Source: Undibacterium sp. 5I1 (GTDB taxonomy: Bacteria; Pseudomonadota; Gammaproteobacteria; Burkholderiales; Burkholderiaceae_D). Taken from it: a DNA stretch of 64,000 bases. A program made the translations under genes and the position numbers. The notes under the pieces were generated by a model. That model was not told the origin of the DNA. It was given only the letters and a program-made list of their open reading frames with translations, and made no database searches. The stretch covers positions 3,720,001-3,784,000 of the forward strand of contig NZ_JAVIWI010000001.1 of NCBI RefSeq assembly GCF_034314085.1. The letters are read 5' to 3'. Below are positions 17,770 to 26,578 of the stretch, piece by piece (within the stretch, counting starts at the first letter, position 1; each line of letters begins with the position of its first letter).

Positions 17770-19170
17770 TTATTTTGATAAAAGGTGAAAAGCATCAAGC
17801 TCCCTCGGACCTGTGACACGCGCATGTCCATCGTGCAATGCGGAAGTAAAGCGCATTAGGGTGTGGGTAAATGCTTTTTCATCTTTATCGCTTGAGGCGG
17901 ATAACAAGAGTGCGTCCAATTCCTTATTCCAGTCGATTTTAATGATGTCGGAATACGGATAGAAATAACGTAACGCACTCCATATTTGTATAGCATTCCC
18001 TAACCTTGTGATTCGGTCATTTCCACTGAAATCTGGGACTATATTTTTCAACTGATAGTCAACTCGATTCAAACCATTCTCTGGTTCAACTTTGGGAATG
18101 GTTTCATGATTTTTAGTTGAAAATACGAGATCAGGCATCCACAGTGTAACTTGCCCTCCTAGCTCAATTTTATTGAGTTGAACCACATTACCTTGCAATG
18201 AGACATCATCAGTAAGTTGTTTACTAAGTTTTTCATACACGCGATCACTGTGATAAAAATAGTCGCGTTGAGCGAGGCCGTGATGTACCCATTGAACCCT
18301 GAAGTGAGCATCTGTTGGTTGCAATAAGTTCTCGGGAATTTCAACGCTGGTAAGCCACTGTGTGGTCGGAGCGTAGGGAATAAATAAGTTTTTTAAAGCA
18401 TTTGCCAACTCGGCATCTGACTTAGCAAGTTCCACCGACAGAACTGCTTTCTGAATAAATTTATTCCAGTCCAACTTGGTCAATGCATCAGTAGCATGGA
18501 AATATCGTATATAACCAACGGCCTTACTCAGCGCGCGCAAATTGTCCAGTTCGATGGCACTCAATGCTCTGCTGCCTGGATCGCTGATATTGGATTTTGC
18601 GACATCGCTGACCTCATGTACTTCTAAGTTGGCGAACCAGATTTCCCCCTTTGTATCGGAGTCGGCACCAAATCTCAGCTGATATGCCGCCCTGTCGACG
18701 GCAATACTTGCGCAGGCTCTTTGCCAAGTTGGCTGCAATGGCAAACTATAGGTCGCTGCGGCTCGCAAAGTATTGCGTGGTATATCTGTGCGTATCCAGA
18801 AGCCGGATTTGGCGACTTGCTTGAAGTTGGCTTTTACATCTCCGCAAATTTCTACAATTTTTCCACGCCATGGTCTGGCATCCACTTCTTGAGCAAGCGA
18901 GATGGTTTGACCGTGCTCGTTATTCTCTAGCAGTAAGATTTTGTCTTTATTTGATGAGCGGCGATCGGCTTGTAATTTAACAGACGTGCTTTTGCCTTCG
19001 ATGTCCCAGGTTTCATTCAGTTTTCCTGATCGAGCGTCTGATTCAAATTTCAATGTAATTGGTGCGTTTTTAGGTACAGGCCGTGAATTTTCGTCGCTGT
19101 CAGTAGCATAAGCAAAAGCGCAGATAGAACAGATCGCAGCAAAGGTAAATATATTTTTCAATAAGTGCAT
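17770..19170 (-). CDS. S41 family peptidase, N-terminal half (split from 16865-17767)
   Basis: 466 residues. A signal peptide (LKNIFTFAAICSICAFAYA) is followed by a beta-sandwich domain (about 30-190) with ISLAQEVDARPWRGKIVEI, shared with the secreted protein at 7619-8233. An alpha-helical S41 N-terminal region follows, ending in FTSALHDGHARVTGPREL, the usual lead-in to the PDZ/catalytic part. Translation stops after HLLSK. Adding one T in the TTTT run before the stop would restore HLFIKIK-MIDGVPVV and join both halves. It is divergent from the cold-shock gene. Confidence 0.8.
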   Translation of the reverse strand: MHLLKNIFTFAAICSICAFAYATDSDENSRPVPKNAPITLKFESDARSGKLNETWDIEGKSTSVKLQADRRSSNKDKILLLENNEHGQTISLAQEVDARPWRGKIVEICGDVKANFKQVAKSGFWIRTDIPRNTLRAAATYSLPLQPTWQRACASIAVDRAAYQLRFGADSDTKGEIWFANLEVHEVSDVAKSNISDPGSRALSAIELDNLRALSKAVGYIRYFHATDALTKLDWNKFIQKAVLSVELAKSDAELANALKNLFIPYAPTTQWLTSVEIPENLLQPTDAHFRVQWVHHGLAQRDYFYHSDRVYEKLSKQLTDDVSLQGNVVQLNKIELGGQVTLWMPDLVFSTKNHETIPKVEPENGLNRVDYQLKNIVPDFSGNDRITRLGNAIQIWSALRYFYPYSDIIKIDWNKELDALLLSASSDKDEKAFTHTLMRFTSALHDGHARVTGPRELDAFHLLSK

Positions 19171-19421
19171 AGGTCTAATTTTTTATAGCTTGGTATTGGA
19201 CTGTCAGATTTTTTAAAGTGGTAAAAATGCGTATTCGCTGCCTTTATCGAGGCTGCTCAAATAAAGGAAAACCCGAAAATTATAAAATACAAAAACAGGA
19301 AGCCGAATACCGGTTCACTTAATAAGGCTGACTGACAGGACTGACGCAAAATTTACCCGGATGCGCGGCTAAGTCTCGCCACAACAATGTTGTGTAAGTT
19401 TTGTTTAAGGTGAGTCTTTAA

Positions 19422-19505
19422 ATATACTCCCAATTAGTATATTTTATTGCCCATATAATCATTGGGCGATAGGCTGTTTTTCATGGAAAACGGGGGGGAG
19501 TATAT
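19422..19505 (-). repeat. 84-bp dispersed TIR/hairpin element, copy B (inverted)
   Basis: Ends ATATACTCCC and GGGAGTATAT are both perfect. Its reverse complement aligns best with the other copies, including the loop CCAATGATTATATGG. The stem reads GCCCA/TGGGC where others have GTCCA/TGGAC, a paired change. It lies between the divergent S41 and cold-shock genes. Confidence 0.85.
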
Positions 19506-19756
19506 TGAATCTATGAAGGTATAAGCAAAGTAAGAGGCCTCAACATTGCCATAAAGATTAAAAAAATAAAATTAGGCGATTTAGATATAAGCGTGTATAT
19601 TCCAATTCGTACTTGCATCAAGTCGTTATATTGTTGGTCCCAAATCTGCATGGCTGTTGTTCTTCTAGTCGTTCTGTTTTAATTCCTCCGGTTTCATCTC
19701 TTGGTTTCAAGTGCCTATCAGGCAATGTCGCCTATTTACAATTGAAGGAAAAAAAC

Positions 19757-19969
19757 ATGAGTACTCAAACAGGTATAGTCAAATGGTTCAACGATGCTAA
19801 AGGCTTCGGCTTTATCACTCCTGATGCTGGTGGTCCAGATTTATTCGCCCATTTCCAAGACATCCAATCTTCTGGATTTAAGAGTCTGACGGAAAATCAA
19901 CGCGTTTCTTACGAAGCAGCTGTTGGTCCAAAAGGCGATAAAGCAGGCAATATCCAAATTCTCTCTTAA
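19757..19969 (+). CDS. cspA: CspA-family cold shock protein
   Basis: 70 residues, the canonical single cold-shock domain: [19 protein letters not shown] contains RNP1 (KGFGFI) and [10 protein letters not shown] is the RNP2 region (usually VFVHF). It binds single-stranded RNA/DNA as an RNA chaperone. The start at ATG 19757 is set by GAAGGA. The 251 bp between repeat copy B and the start is AT-rich and could hold the long structured leader typical of csp genes; I see no coding sequence there. Copy number and cold-inducibility cannot be judged from one gene. Confidence 0.95.
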   Translation: MSTQTGIVKWFNDAKGFGFITPDAGGPDLFAHFQDIQSSGFKSLTENQRVSYEAAVGPKGDKAGNIQILS

Positions 19970-20060
19970 TTGAGTAGATCGACGCTTAAGTATTGGTGAG
20001 TTGTCGATTCTGAATTAGCTTTATGTGTTGTGGTTTGTTTTTTTCTTAAATACCGGCCGC

Positions 20061-20086
20061 TGGCACCACGCAGATAGCATGGGTTG
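20061..20086 (+). repeat. 26-bp direct repeat, copy 1
   Basis: TGGCACCACGCAGATAGCAT then GGGTTG. First of four near-identical copies in the non-coding gap between the cold-shock gene and the terminator at 20548. Confidence 0.9.
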
Positions 20087-20186
20087 GCGGTAAGAGAAAA
20101 TATCATCAGCAAGACAAAAACTTCACAAGTCAGAAAATCACCATCAGGTTTATTTTTTGACGCATAGATGAATTCTGACCGGTCAG

Positions 20187-20212
20187 TGGCACCACGCAGA
20201 TAGCATGGGTTG
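20187..20212 (+). repeat. 26-bp direct repeat, copy 2
   Basis: Identical to copy 1 over 26 bp and starting exactly 126 bp after it. The preceding bases also resemble those of copy 4 (GTCAG). Confidence 0.9.
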
Positions 20213-20438
20213 TTGGGAAATGGTCTAATACATTCGTGTTTATCACCGTAGCGAGAAGATTCACCAGGCATCTGCCAGTATCTTCTGCGGCGAGCATCAA
20301 CTCTAACCGGCCAGCGTATTGTTTACTCAATGCACTTGGAAAATGGCTTAGTTGATTTGTGAAGAAAAAACATTCGTTCGACTTGAAAACATGTCCATCA
20401 GGAGATGTTGGAGCAGTAAAAACGACTCATCCCACCAG

Positions 20439-20464
20439 GGGCACCGCGCAGATAGCACGGGTTG
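20439..20464 (+). repeat. 26-bp direct repeat, copy 3 (diverged)
   Basis: Two core differences from copies 1 and 2 (CACCGCG for CACCACG, GCACGG for GCATGG), plus a first-base difference. It starts 252 bp (2 x 126) after copy 2. Confidence 0.85.
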
Positions 20465-20477
20465 TTGGTTTAGTCAG

Positions 20478-20503
20478 TGGCACCACGCAGATAGCATGGG
20501 TTA
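20478..20503 (+). repeat. 26-bp direct repeat, copy 4
   Basis: Matches copies 1 and 2 except for the last base (A for G). It starts 39 bp after copy 3. All four copies share the same reading frame modulo 3. Confidence 0.85.
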
Positions 20504-20547
20504 TTGATGATGATATTGAGGATAGTGAGTCGCAGCAATGAATGGTA

Positions 20548-20570
20548 AGCCCGCTTTTGGCGGGCTTTTT
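20548..20570 (+). terminator. Rho-independent terminator after the direct-repeat block
   Basis: AGCCCGC stem, TTTTG loop, GCGGGCT stem and a T run on the plus strand. It lies ~580 bp after the cold-shock stop and only 45 bp after direct-repeat copy 4, implying the repeat block is transcribed rightward, as read-through or a separate RNA. Confidence 0.85.
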
Positions 20571-20655
20571 GCGTTAACGACGACGATAACATTGGCGTCA
20601 TGGTCATCTTTAATAAACGAGATAATTAGCTACTGCAATCCCGCGCTCGGGCCAA

Positions 20656-21609
20656 TTATTTCAAAAAGTCTTTGACTGCTGCAATGGTAGTCACCGGATC
20701 TTCTTCTTGCGGCACATGTCCTAATTGATCAAACATGACCAGCTTGCTAGCGGCAATATCATGATGGAATCGCTCTGCGTTATCTGGTGGAATTAACTTA
20801 TCTTTGCCGCCCCAAAGTATTAGCGTTGGCAGCTTAATGGTTTTAATTTTATCGGCAGTACGTCCCGCATCCAATTGTGTAAAACGCAAACCTAGAGCAT
20901 GGCGATTACCAGCCCCTAAAGTCATCGCCTCGTATCTGTCTACCAACGCTGGCGTGACTTTATCTGGATTGCCATATACATTTTTGACGCTGCTTTCCAT
21001 CAAATTCCGTGGCAAGGTATGTTGCATCACCCAAGCCATTTCTGGCATGCGCGCGATCTTAAAACCTACCGGAATCGCCGCCGGTGTGAAGGGATATCCG
21101 GCAGCATCTACTAAGATGAGTTTATCAATCCGTGCTGGTGCAGCGGCTGCAACTTGCCAGGCGATTTCACCACCCAGAGAGTTACCACCCAAGACCACAC
21201 GTGACAATTGCAGCTTATCCATCAGGTTCAGAATAAATTGGGTGTAAGCAGCGTTGCTATAGTCGTTTTGCGTATTTGGTCCCGTCAGACCAAAGCCAGG
21301 AATATCCATCGTAATGACGCGATGCTGCTCTTTTAATGCAGCAACCCAAGGCTCCCAGGTATGCAAGCTTGATGAGGTGCCATGAATCAGCATAATCGGC
21401 ACCGGATCATTCCTTAGCCCCTCATCCCGCAGATGTACCGACAAACCTTTGACATCGATAAATTGGGATGGCGCGGGCGCCCATTGTGTCGTCAACTCGC
21501 TTAAAGGTTTATCGGGCGCCCAGGTCAATACGATCATCAGGCAACTTGCGCCAATAACAAATAAGACCAGACATAAAAAGCTGAGAATGACACGTTTGCT
21601 GATACTCAT
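20656..21609 (-). CDS. Alpha/beta-hydrolase, membrane-anchored or secreted
   Basis: 317 residues. One N-terminal hydrophobic segment (~7-29) without a clear signal-peptidase site is followed by an alpha/beta-hydrolase fold. The oxyanion motif is MLIHGTSSSLHTWE, the nucleophile elbow GGNSLGG (Ser near 144), the acid Asp in LWGGKDKLIPP and the His in LGHVPQEEDP. It is likely an esterase, lipase or C-C hydrolase; the substrate cannot be read from the sequence. It is a single gene. Confidence 0.9.
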   Translation of the reverse strand: MSISKRVILSFLCLVLFVIGASCLMIVLTWAPDKPLSELTTQWAPAPSQFIDVKGLSVHLRDEGLRNDPVPIMLIHGTSSSLHTWEPWVAALKEQHRVITMDIPGFGLTGPNTQNDYSNAAYTQFILNLMDKLQLSRVVLGGNSLGGEIAWQVAAAAPARIDKLILVDAAGYPFTPAAIPVGFKIARMPEMAWVMQHTLPRNLMESSVKNVYGNPDKVTPALVDRYEAMTLGAGNRHALGLRFTQLDAGRTADKIKTIKLPTLILWGGKDKLIPPDNAERFHHDIAASKLVMFDQLGHVPQEEDPVTTIAAVKDFLK

Positions 21610-21710
21610 GTTGAGGTACTTTCTGTGATTTGAATATGACTATTGACCTTCAGTATTTACTCAAGTGTTTGCTGAAACAATTTACTGAAATAAGCTGCCT
21701 AGTTCATTTT

Positions 21711-22274
21711 TTATACAATCTTTTTATGCATACGTGCCAGCGGTGCATGAATACCACCAGGTAAATCTAAGCCAAAACGTTCGTACACCTCAAAGCCTGA
21801 AGCGCGGTATAAAGGTTCACCTGGCATAGTGGACGCTAGTTCTAATGCGGTGAAACCTGCAGCGCGTGCTTGCTCTGTGCAATGTCGCATCTGCATGCTG
21901 CCAAGGCCGCGACGGGCGGCAGAAGGATCGACGAAAAAAGCACGGATGCGTGCCGGATCAATGGCAGGATCAAGTAAATTATCGACCCCTTGTTTGGCTT
22001 GATCACCGCCAAACAAGGTATTACGTTTGCTCCATCCGCCACAGGCCAGTAGCCTGGGTTTTATCTCAGGCTGTTCCACATTGACTACCTCTTCCTCAAT
22101 GGCAAAATAGGTTTGATCTGCGATCAATTGCGTATCCACGCCGAACACATATTGCAACAAGCCCCGTGCTTGTTCCGGTGTATAAAAAGAGACGCTTAAA
22201 TCAATCGCAGAGCGCGCGATCAGTGCTTGCATAGCAGCAATATCGGCATAATGGGCAAGGCGCAACCTAGGCAT
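21711..22274 (-). CDS. GNAT family N-acetyltransferase
   Basis: 187 residues. The Gcn5-related acetyl-CoA binding region reads AFFVDPSAARRGLGSMQMRHCTEQARAAGF (motif A, R/Q-x-x-G-x-G/A as RRGLGS), followed by LELASTMPGEPLYRASGFE. The C-terminus (GIHAPLARMHKKI) is normal. The acetyl acceptor is unknown. It lies upstream of the alpha/beta-hydrolase gene on the same strand, with a 100-bp gap. Confidence 0.9.
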   Translation of the reverse strand: MPRLRLAHYADIAAMQALIARSAIDLSVSFYTPEQARGLLQYVFGVDTQLIADQTYFAIEEEVVNVEQPEIKPRLLACGGWSKRNTLFGGDQAKQGVDNLLDPAIDPARIRAFFVDPSAARRGLGSMQMRHCTEQARAAGFTALELASTMPGEPLYRASGFEVYERFGLDLPGGIHAPLARMHKKIV

Positions 22275-22347
22275 GATGATCTCGTCGTGGGGATAATGGC
22301 GTAATTGATTTTAACAATAAAATAGCGCCACAAAATTGCTTGGCAAT

Positions 22348-22379
22348 AAAAAACGCCGCTGTCATTGCGGCGTTTTTTT
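22348..22379 (-). terminator. Terminator downstream of the acyl-CoA synthetase
   Basis: AACGCCGC stem, GTCATT loop and GCGGCGTT stem, flanked by A and T runs on both sides. It can work in both directions; its place 39 bp after the minus-strand synthetase gene makes that gene the main user. Confidence 0.85.
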
Positions 22380-22417
22380 GAATATCAATTGGTTGCCTTC
22401 AAAGCTTACTTTAAACC

Positions 22418-24076
22418 TTACTTTGCAGCTTCTTTTTCCTGCAATGCGCGCCACATGACTTTGCCGGTTCCCGACTTTGGCAGAGTATCTACAAATTCGA
22501 CAAACTTCGGTACTTTATAGGCGGCCATTTTTTCATGCGCCCACGCCATGATGTCTTCACCAGTCACATCCGTGCCGGGTTTTTTGACGACGATCGCTTT
22601 AACGGTTTCACCACGATATGCATCACGCGCAGCAATAATGCAGCATTCTTGAATGGCGGGATGTTGATACATCATCGACTCGACTTCCGCAGGCCAGACT
22701 TTAAAACCGCTGGCGTTAATCATGCGTTTTAGACGATCAGTGAAAAAGAAAAATCCTTCATCGTCCATATAACCCAAGTCGCCGCTACGGAAGAAACGTA
22801 CTCCATCCAGTTCAGCAAACGAATCGGCAGTTTTTTGCGGATCGTTCCAATAACCTTGGAATACATGTGGACCGTTGATCCAGATCTCGCCGGTTTCACC
22901 CTGTTTAACTTCTTTCAAGGTGGTAGGGTCAACGATGCGCGAATCGGTGCTGAAATGCGGAATTCCCAGACATTGCTGCTTCATACGTTGCGGTGGATTG
23001 AGGTGCGATGGCGCCATAGTTTCGGACAAGCCATAACCTTCCATATATACCTGACCGGATAATTCCAGTAGCTTTTGTGCGATCGCTGCAGGCATTGCAG
23101 CACCGCCGCCAGAGACGCGGTTTAACCCGGAGATATCGTATTCTGCCAGACGTGGATTGGACAAAAAATCGATCATCATTGATGGCACTACCGTCCAGTT
23201 AGTGACTTTGTAGCGGGTGATTAATTGACCAGCAACATCTTTGTCCCAGCGTGGCAAAATCACCAGACTGCCGCCACAAAAAATCATGCTGTTCATGACT
23301 GACTGCATGCCTGTCACATGGAAAAACGGCAGTACCGCCAGGGCAACATGGTTTGGTAGCACTGAGCCTGACCATACAGGACTGGCAGCCGCATTAAACA
23401 TCACCGAGCGATGAGTGTGGATACAGCCTTTAGGTTTACCCGTCGTACCCGAGGTATAAGGCATGCAGGCAAGATCGTCGGAGCTAGCTAGATGAGCGCC
23501 CGGTGTTTGTTGAGCAGCGACAGCGTCTTTCCACGTCACTACACCCGCTTGCACCGGCACGTCGCGCGGCGCGCGCACAAAATCTGGCACGCTTAAGCTG
23601 GTTTCTTTGGTCAGATGATCGGAATAAGTAGCGACAATAGCGTGCTGCAAGCCCGTAGTGCCAACCAATGGCAACATACGAGAGAAAATTTCTTGCGATG
23701 CCAATGCAACTTTTGCACCGCTATCCGCAATGTAATGCGATAACTCGTCGGTCATCAGCATAGGATTGACTGGCACCACCATCGCATCGGCGCGCATGAT
23801 GGCGTAATAGGCAATAATAAATTGTGGCGAATTCTGCATATCCAGCAATACCCGGTCGCCGCGCTGCACACCGCATACTTGCTGCAAATAGCCTGCCAGC
23901 GCCAAGACTTCCGCATGCAACTCGGCATACGTCAAGATGCTGTCATAGAAAATAATCGCTGGCTTATTCGGATAACGCTGCGCCGAGATTTGCAGGTTGG
24001 CATAGACGCTGGTCTCTGGTGCCGTTAAAAAATGCGGCAAGCCAGTCGGCCAATGGGCGTAGTGAGTTGTGTTCAT
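22418..24076 (-). CDS. Long-chain-fatty-acid-CoA ligase-like AMP-dependent synthetase
   Basis: 552 residues of the ANL superfamily. The P-loop-like motif is YTSGTTGKPKG (~residue 210), the adenylate motif YMEGYGLSETMAP, the hinge motif FRSGDLGYMDDEGFFFFTDR, and the C-terminal catalytic Lys lies in LPKSGTGKVMWR. It activates a carboxylic acid to its CoA thioester through an acyl-AMP. Long-chain or medium-chain fatty acids are most likely; the sequence cannot decide. GGAGACAAGGT precedes ATG 24076. A perfect 23-bp palindrome lies 39-61 bp upstream and may be its operator. Confidence 0.92.
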   Translation of the reverse strand: MNTTHYAHWPTGLPHFLTAPETSVYANLQISAQRYPNKPAIIFYDSILTYAELHAEVLALAGYLQQVCGVQRGDRVLLDMQNSPQFIIAYYAIMRADAMVVPVNPMLMTDELSHYIADSGAKVALASQEIFSRMLPLVGTTGLQHAIVATYSDHLTKETSLSVPDFVRAPRDVPVQAGVVTWKDAVAAQQTPGAHLASSDDLACMPYTSGTTGKPKGCIHTHRSVMFNAAASPVWSGSVLPNHVALAVLPFFHVTGMQSVMNSMIFCGGSLVILPRWDKDVAGQLITRYKVTNWTVVPSMMIDFLSNPRLAEYDISGLNRVSGGGAAMPAAIAQKLLELSGQVYMEGYGLSETMAPSHLNPPQRMKQQCLGIPHFSTDSRIVDPTTLKEVKQGETGEIWINGPHVFQGYWNDPQKTADSFAELDGVRFFRSGDLGYMDDEGFFFFTDRLKRMINASGFKVWPAEVESMMYQHPAIQECCIIAARDAYRGETVKAIVVKKPGTDVTGEDIMAWAHEKMAAYKVPKFVEFVDTLPKSGTGKVMWRALQEKEAAK

Positions 24077-24114
24077 ACCTTGTCTCCGGTGTGATTGCTA
24101 ATGTGAGGATATGC

Positions 24115-24137
24115 AATGAAATAATTATTATTTCATT
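24115..24137. promoter_or_regulatory. Perfect 23-bp palindrome upstream of the acyl-CoA synthetase
   Basis: Arms AATGAAATAAT and ATTATTTCATT around a single central T. The position 39-61 bp before the start codon suits a repressor operator over a promoter. TetR-type regulators of fatty-acid genes bind such symmetric sites, but the actual binder is not in the window. AT-rich palindromes can also be promoter coincidence. Confidence 0.5.
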
Positions 24138-24375
24138 AGAGTGCCACACCTAATTGATTTTTGCACGGTCGTTCGTAAATTTTTACAGACTGCTCTGATC
24201 ATTACCTTTAAATTGTTAATTTTTGTATAAGTGCACAAAGAAGTGCCTGACGATTTTTAATTTGTCGCCGCTAAAGCTACAATGAGGTGTACGTTCTTCT
24301 GTCTGCCTATACTTATTGGTATCTGACAAAGCGACATTGAGCTTTCTTTCGGGCTTCCTTTTAAACGGAGTTAAT

Positions 24376-25752
24376 GTGTCTTCATTTTTTTACCGTTTTT
24401 CCCCATTCCTGCTTTGTGCTGTGTTTTGCACAGTCCTTTCGGCATGCGGTGGTGGTTCCACCACGGCTTCCGCCAGTTCTCCGGTTACGATTAGCGTGAC
24501 TGGCCCTGCCAAAGTGATTACTGGTGATCCAATCACGTTTACTGCTCAAACCAATAGCAGTGCAGCGCCTATCAGTGCCATGTCCTGGCGTATCACCCCG
24601 CTGACTCTCGGTGCGAGCGCGCTTGCTGCCACTGGCAATACCGATTGTAAAACCGTCACAAAGAGTGCTTCTGGAAACGACTGGACCTGTGTATTACAAA
24701 TCACGCCACCCGCCAAATTGACCGCTGATTACACGTATCAACTGACGGTAACGGTAGTCGATTCAAAAAATAATACTGCCAGTAGCAGCGCAAATTTAGT
24801 CGTCGGGCAAGAAGCCTCCGTCACACTCAACCCGGTCGCCATCGTAGGCGGTACGTCTAATGTGACATCGGGGAGTAAAGCAAGTTTAACTTGCACAGGT
24901 AGTGGCGGCACCTCCAACACTGGCTCATACGCTTATCAATGGGTAGTAAATGACGCAGCAGGACTTAGCCTCAACATCACCGCCCCGTCCAATGCAACGA
25001 CGGATTTCACTGCACCCATCGTCACCACTGCCACCGTAGTAACACTGCAATGCCGGGTGACGGATGACAAACAAAAAACCGGAACTGCGCTACAGACCGT
25101 CACCATCAATCCCGTGGTCAAGCCAACGATTGTCCCTATTTCAACCAGCGGCGGGGTGGTACAAGCCGGTGCAATCGTCACTTTGGATGGTAGTAAAACG
25201 ACGCGTTATGATGCCAACGGCAATCAGGTCACCACAGGCACAATTTATTTTTACTGGAAGCAAAAATCCGGCCCCACCGTCACCATCAGCAATCCCAATA
25301 GCAGCGTTGTCACGATCGCGTTACCAACGGACATTGTGACCAGAACTACCTTCCTGTTCACCCTTAACGCATCAAACGCGCCTATAGACTCCAACGGCAA
25401 TTCGACCGAACCCGTGCAACAAGTCGATGTCTCTTATTTTGTAGATGCCCTGACACCGATAGTCTTGACATCTTATGTGCCTACCCAAACCATATCCTCC
25501 GGATACAGCGCCGTTCTATCGGCATCAGCCACCTCAGCAGCATCAGGGCATAACGTATATTTTAGCTGGACGCAAATATCCGGACCAAGCGTTGTACTGG
25601 CAAGTGCCAACTCCAGCAACGCGGGTTTTATTGCGCCTACCGTCACTGCCAAGACAATTTTGGTTTTTAGAGTCAGTGCTGGTTACCAGCCTATTGCCAG
25701 CGACAATCCCGGCACGGCCTCGCTTGATTTGATCGTTCAGGTAACGCCTTAG
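24376..25752 (+). CDS. Ig-like/PKD-repeat surface lipoprotein
   Basis: About 458 residues. I chose the GTG at 24376 (CGGAG five bases upstream); an ATG at 24316 would add 20 residues ahead of the signal peptide. The lipobox is LSAC followed by GGGST. The mature protein has four or so beta-sandwich repeats, each with a Ser/Thr-rich VTLDGSKT- or VTVTVVDSK-like pattern and Trp in FYWKQKSGP, YFSWTQISGP and YAYQWVV, as in PKD or Ig-like domains. It is likely outer-membrane-anchored and adhesive or structural. No catalytic motif is seen. Confidence 0.85.
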   Translation: MSSFFYRFSPFLLCAVFCTVLSACGGGSTTASASSPVTISVTGPAKVITGDPITFTAQTNSSAAPISAMSWRITPLTLGASALAATGNTDCKTVTKSASGNDWTCVLQITPPAKLTADYTYQLTVTVVDSKNNTASSSANLVVGQEASVTLNPVAIVGGTSNVTSGSKASLTCTGSGGTSNTGSYAYQWVVNDAAGLSLNITAPSNATTDFTAPIVTTATVVTLQCRVTDDKQKTGTALQTVTINPVVKPTIVPISTSGGVVQAGAIVTLDGSKTTRYDANGNQVTTGTIYFYWKQKSGPTVTISNPNSSVVTIALPTDIVTRTTFLFTLNASNAPIDSNGNSTEPVQQVDVSYFVDALTPIVLTSYVPTQTISSGYSAVLSASATSAASGHNVYFSWTQISGPSVVLASANSSNAGFIAPTVTAKTILVFRVSAGYQPIASDNPGTASLDLIVQVTP

Positions 25753-25760
25753 ACGTCTTT

Positions 25761-25808
25761 ACCAATAACTCATTACGACAATCCTTAATGCCGTAATGAG
25801 TTATTGGT
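25761..25808. terminator. 17-bp perfect hairpin between convergent genes
   Basis: ACCAATAACTCATTACG and CGTAATGAGTTATTGGT form a perfect 17-bp stem with a 14-nt loop, between the ends of two converging genes. The stem is AT-rich and lacks a strong T tail, so bidirectional terminator is likely but not certain. Confidence 0.6.
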
Positions 25809-25857
25809 TTGTCATCAATGGCTATACAAAATCAGCAGCTTCACATACAAAGAATGC

Positions 25858-26313
25858 TCAGTCCCTCAAGCCATGCTCACGCTGCCTTGTAAGAGTTTTA
25901 GTGGCGACAAAAATCTCTCGCAAAAAATAAATAAAACTACCGACGAGAGACAAAATACCGCACACAAACAAGACCGCTATCAGACTATCCAGGCGTAAAT
26001 CGGTGGCATCGCCTGCGAACAAAGACGCGATCACCAGACAAACTAGCAGCCCGCAAGAAGTGCTCAGAGTGATAGCACGGTTGATCAGATGCGAGCGCTC
26101 ATACAACTCGTTTAACTCCTCACGCAAACCTGGTTTTTGAGTGACATTCCCCTTTACCTGCAACATATCCTCCAGCACCCGAGACCGGTCAATAATCCGC
26201 GCCAGACGGTTAGTCAGTACGGTCAAATTAGTACCCACGCCAGTCAATAAAAAGACCGGAGCAATAGCAAGTTGAATGATATGGCTGACATCGCCCAGTT
26301 GTAGATTAATCAA
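25858..26313 (-). CDS. DUF2721 family membrane protein
   Basis: 151 residues with three hydrophobic segments (about 10-32, 73-95 and 105-127). The N-terminal pattern GDVSHIIQLAIAPVFLLTGVGTNLTVLTNRLARIIDR, kept here in short, identifies the DUF2721 family of small inner-membrane proteins of unknown function. The charged linker between segments one and two is helical (EELNELYERSHL). It converges with the lipoprotein gene. Confidence 0.88.
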   Translation of the reverse strand: MINLQLGDVSHIIQLAIAPVFLLTGVGTNLTVLTNRLARIIDRSRVLEDMLQVKGNVTQKPGLREELNELYERSHLINRAITLSTSCGLLVCLVIASLFAGDATDLRLDSLIAVLFVCGILSLVGSFIYFLREIFVATKTLTRQREHGLRD

Positions 26314-26578
26314 GGTAGCTCCCTAGTTTTTATCGTGCTGAATTTTAGCAGCCTAAAACACACAATAGAGTATTAAACCAAGATTTTCCAATAGATCGCG
26401 ACCACAACTTAGATGTATAGGTGATATGCGCAGATCAAAGGAATAATCCCATCGCAATTTGAGTGCGAATGCGAGTCCAACAGCGGCAGCGACAATTTCC
26501 CCCTTAGGTCATCAATAGGTCATAACTACGAATTACCATGACGCGTTTTTAACCTGTCATCTTATTCAAGGCCTTGTC

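Noticed and set aside
19966..20271. Minus-strand 101-aa reading frame with NPCYLRGA repeats as a real gene
   Set aside because: No ribosome-binding site, unnatural composition, and it runs through the direct repeats and against the terminator direction.
20061..20503. Possible CRISPR array formed by the 26-bp repeats
   Set aside because: Only four copies, unequal spacers of 100, ~226 and 13 bp, no palindromic repeat and no cas genes.
20061..20503. Possible integron attC sites
   Set aside because: No paired RYYYAAC/GTTRRRY core sites and no integrase.
20359..20541. Plus-strand 60-aa reading frame as a real gene
   Set aside because: No family similarity; its content is two copies of the DNA repeat read in frame.
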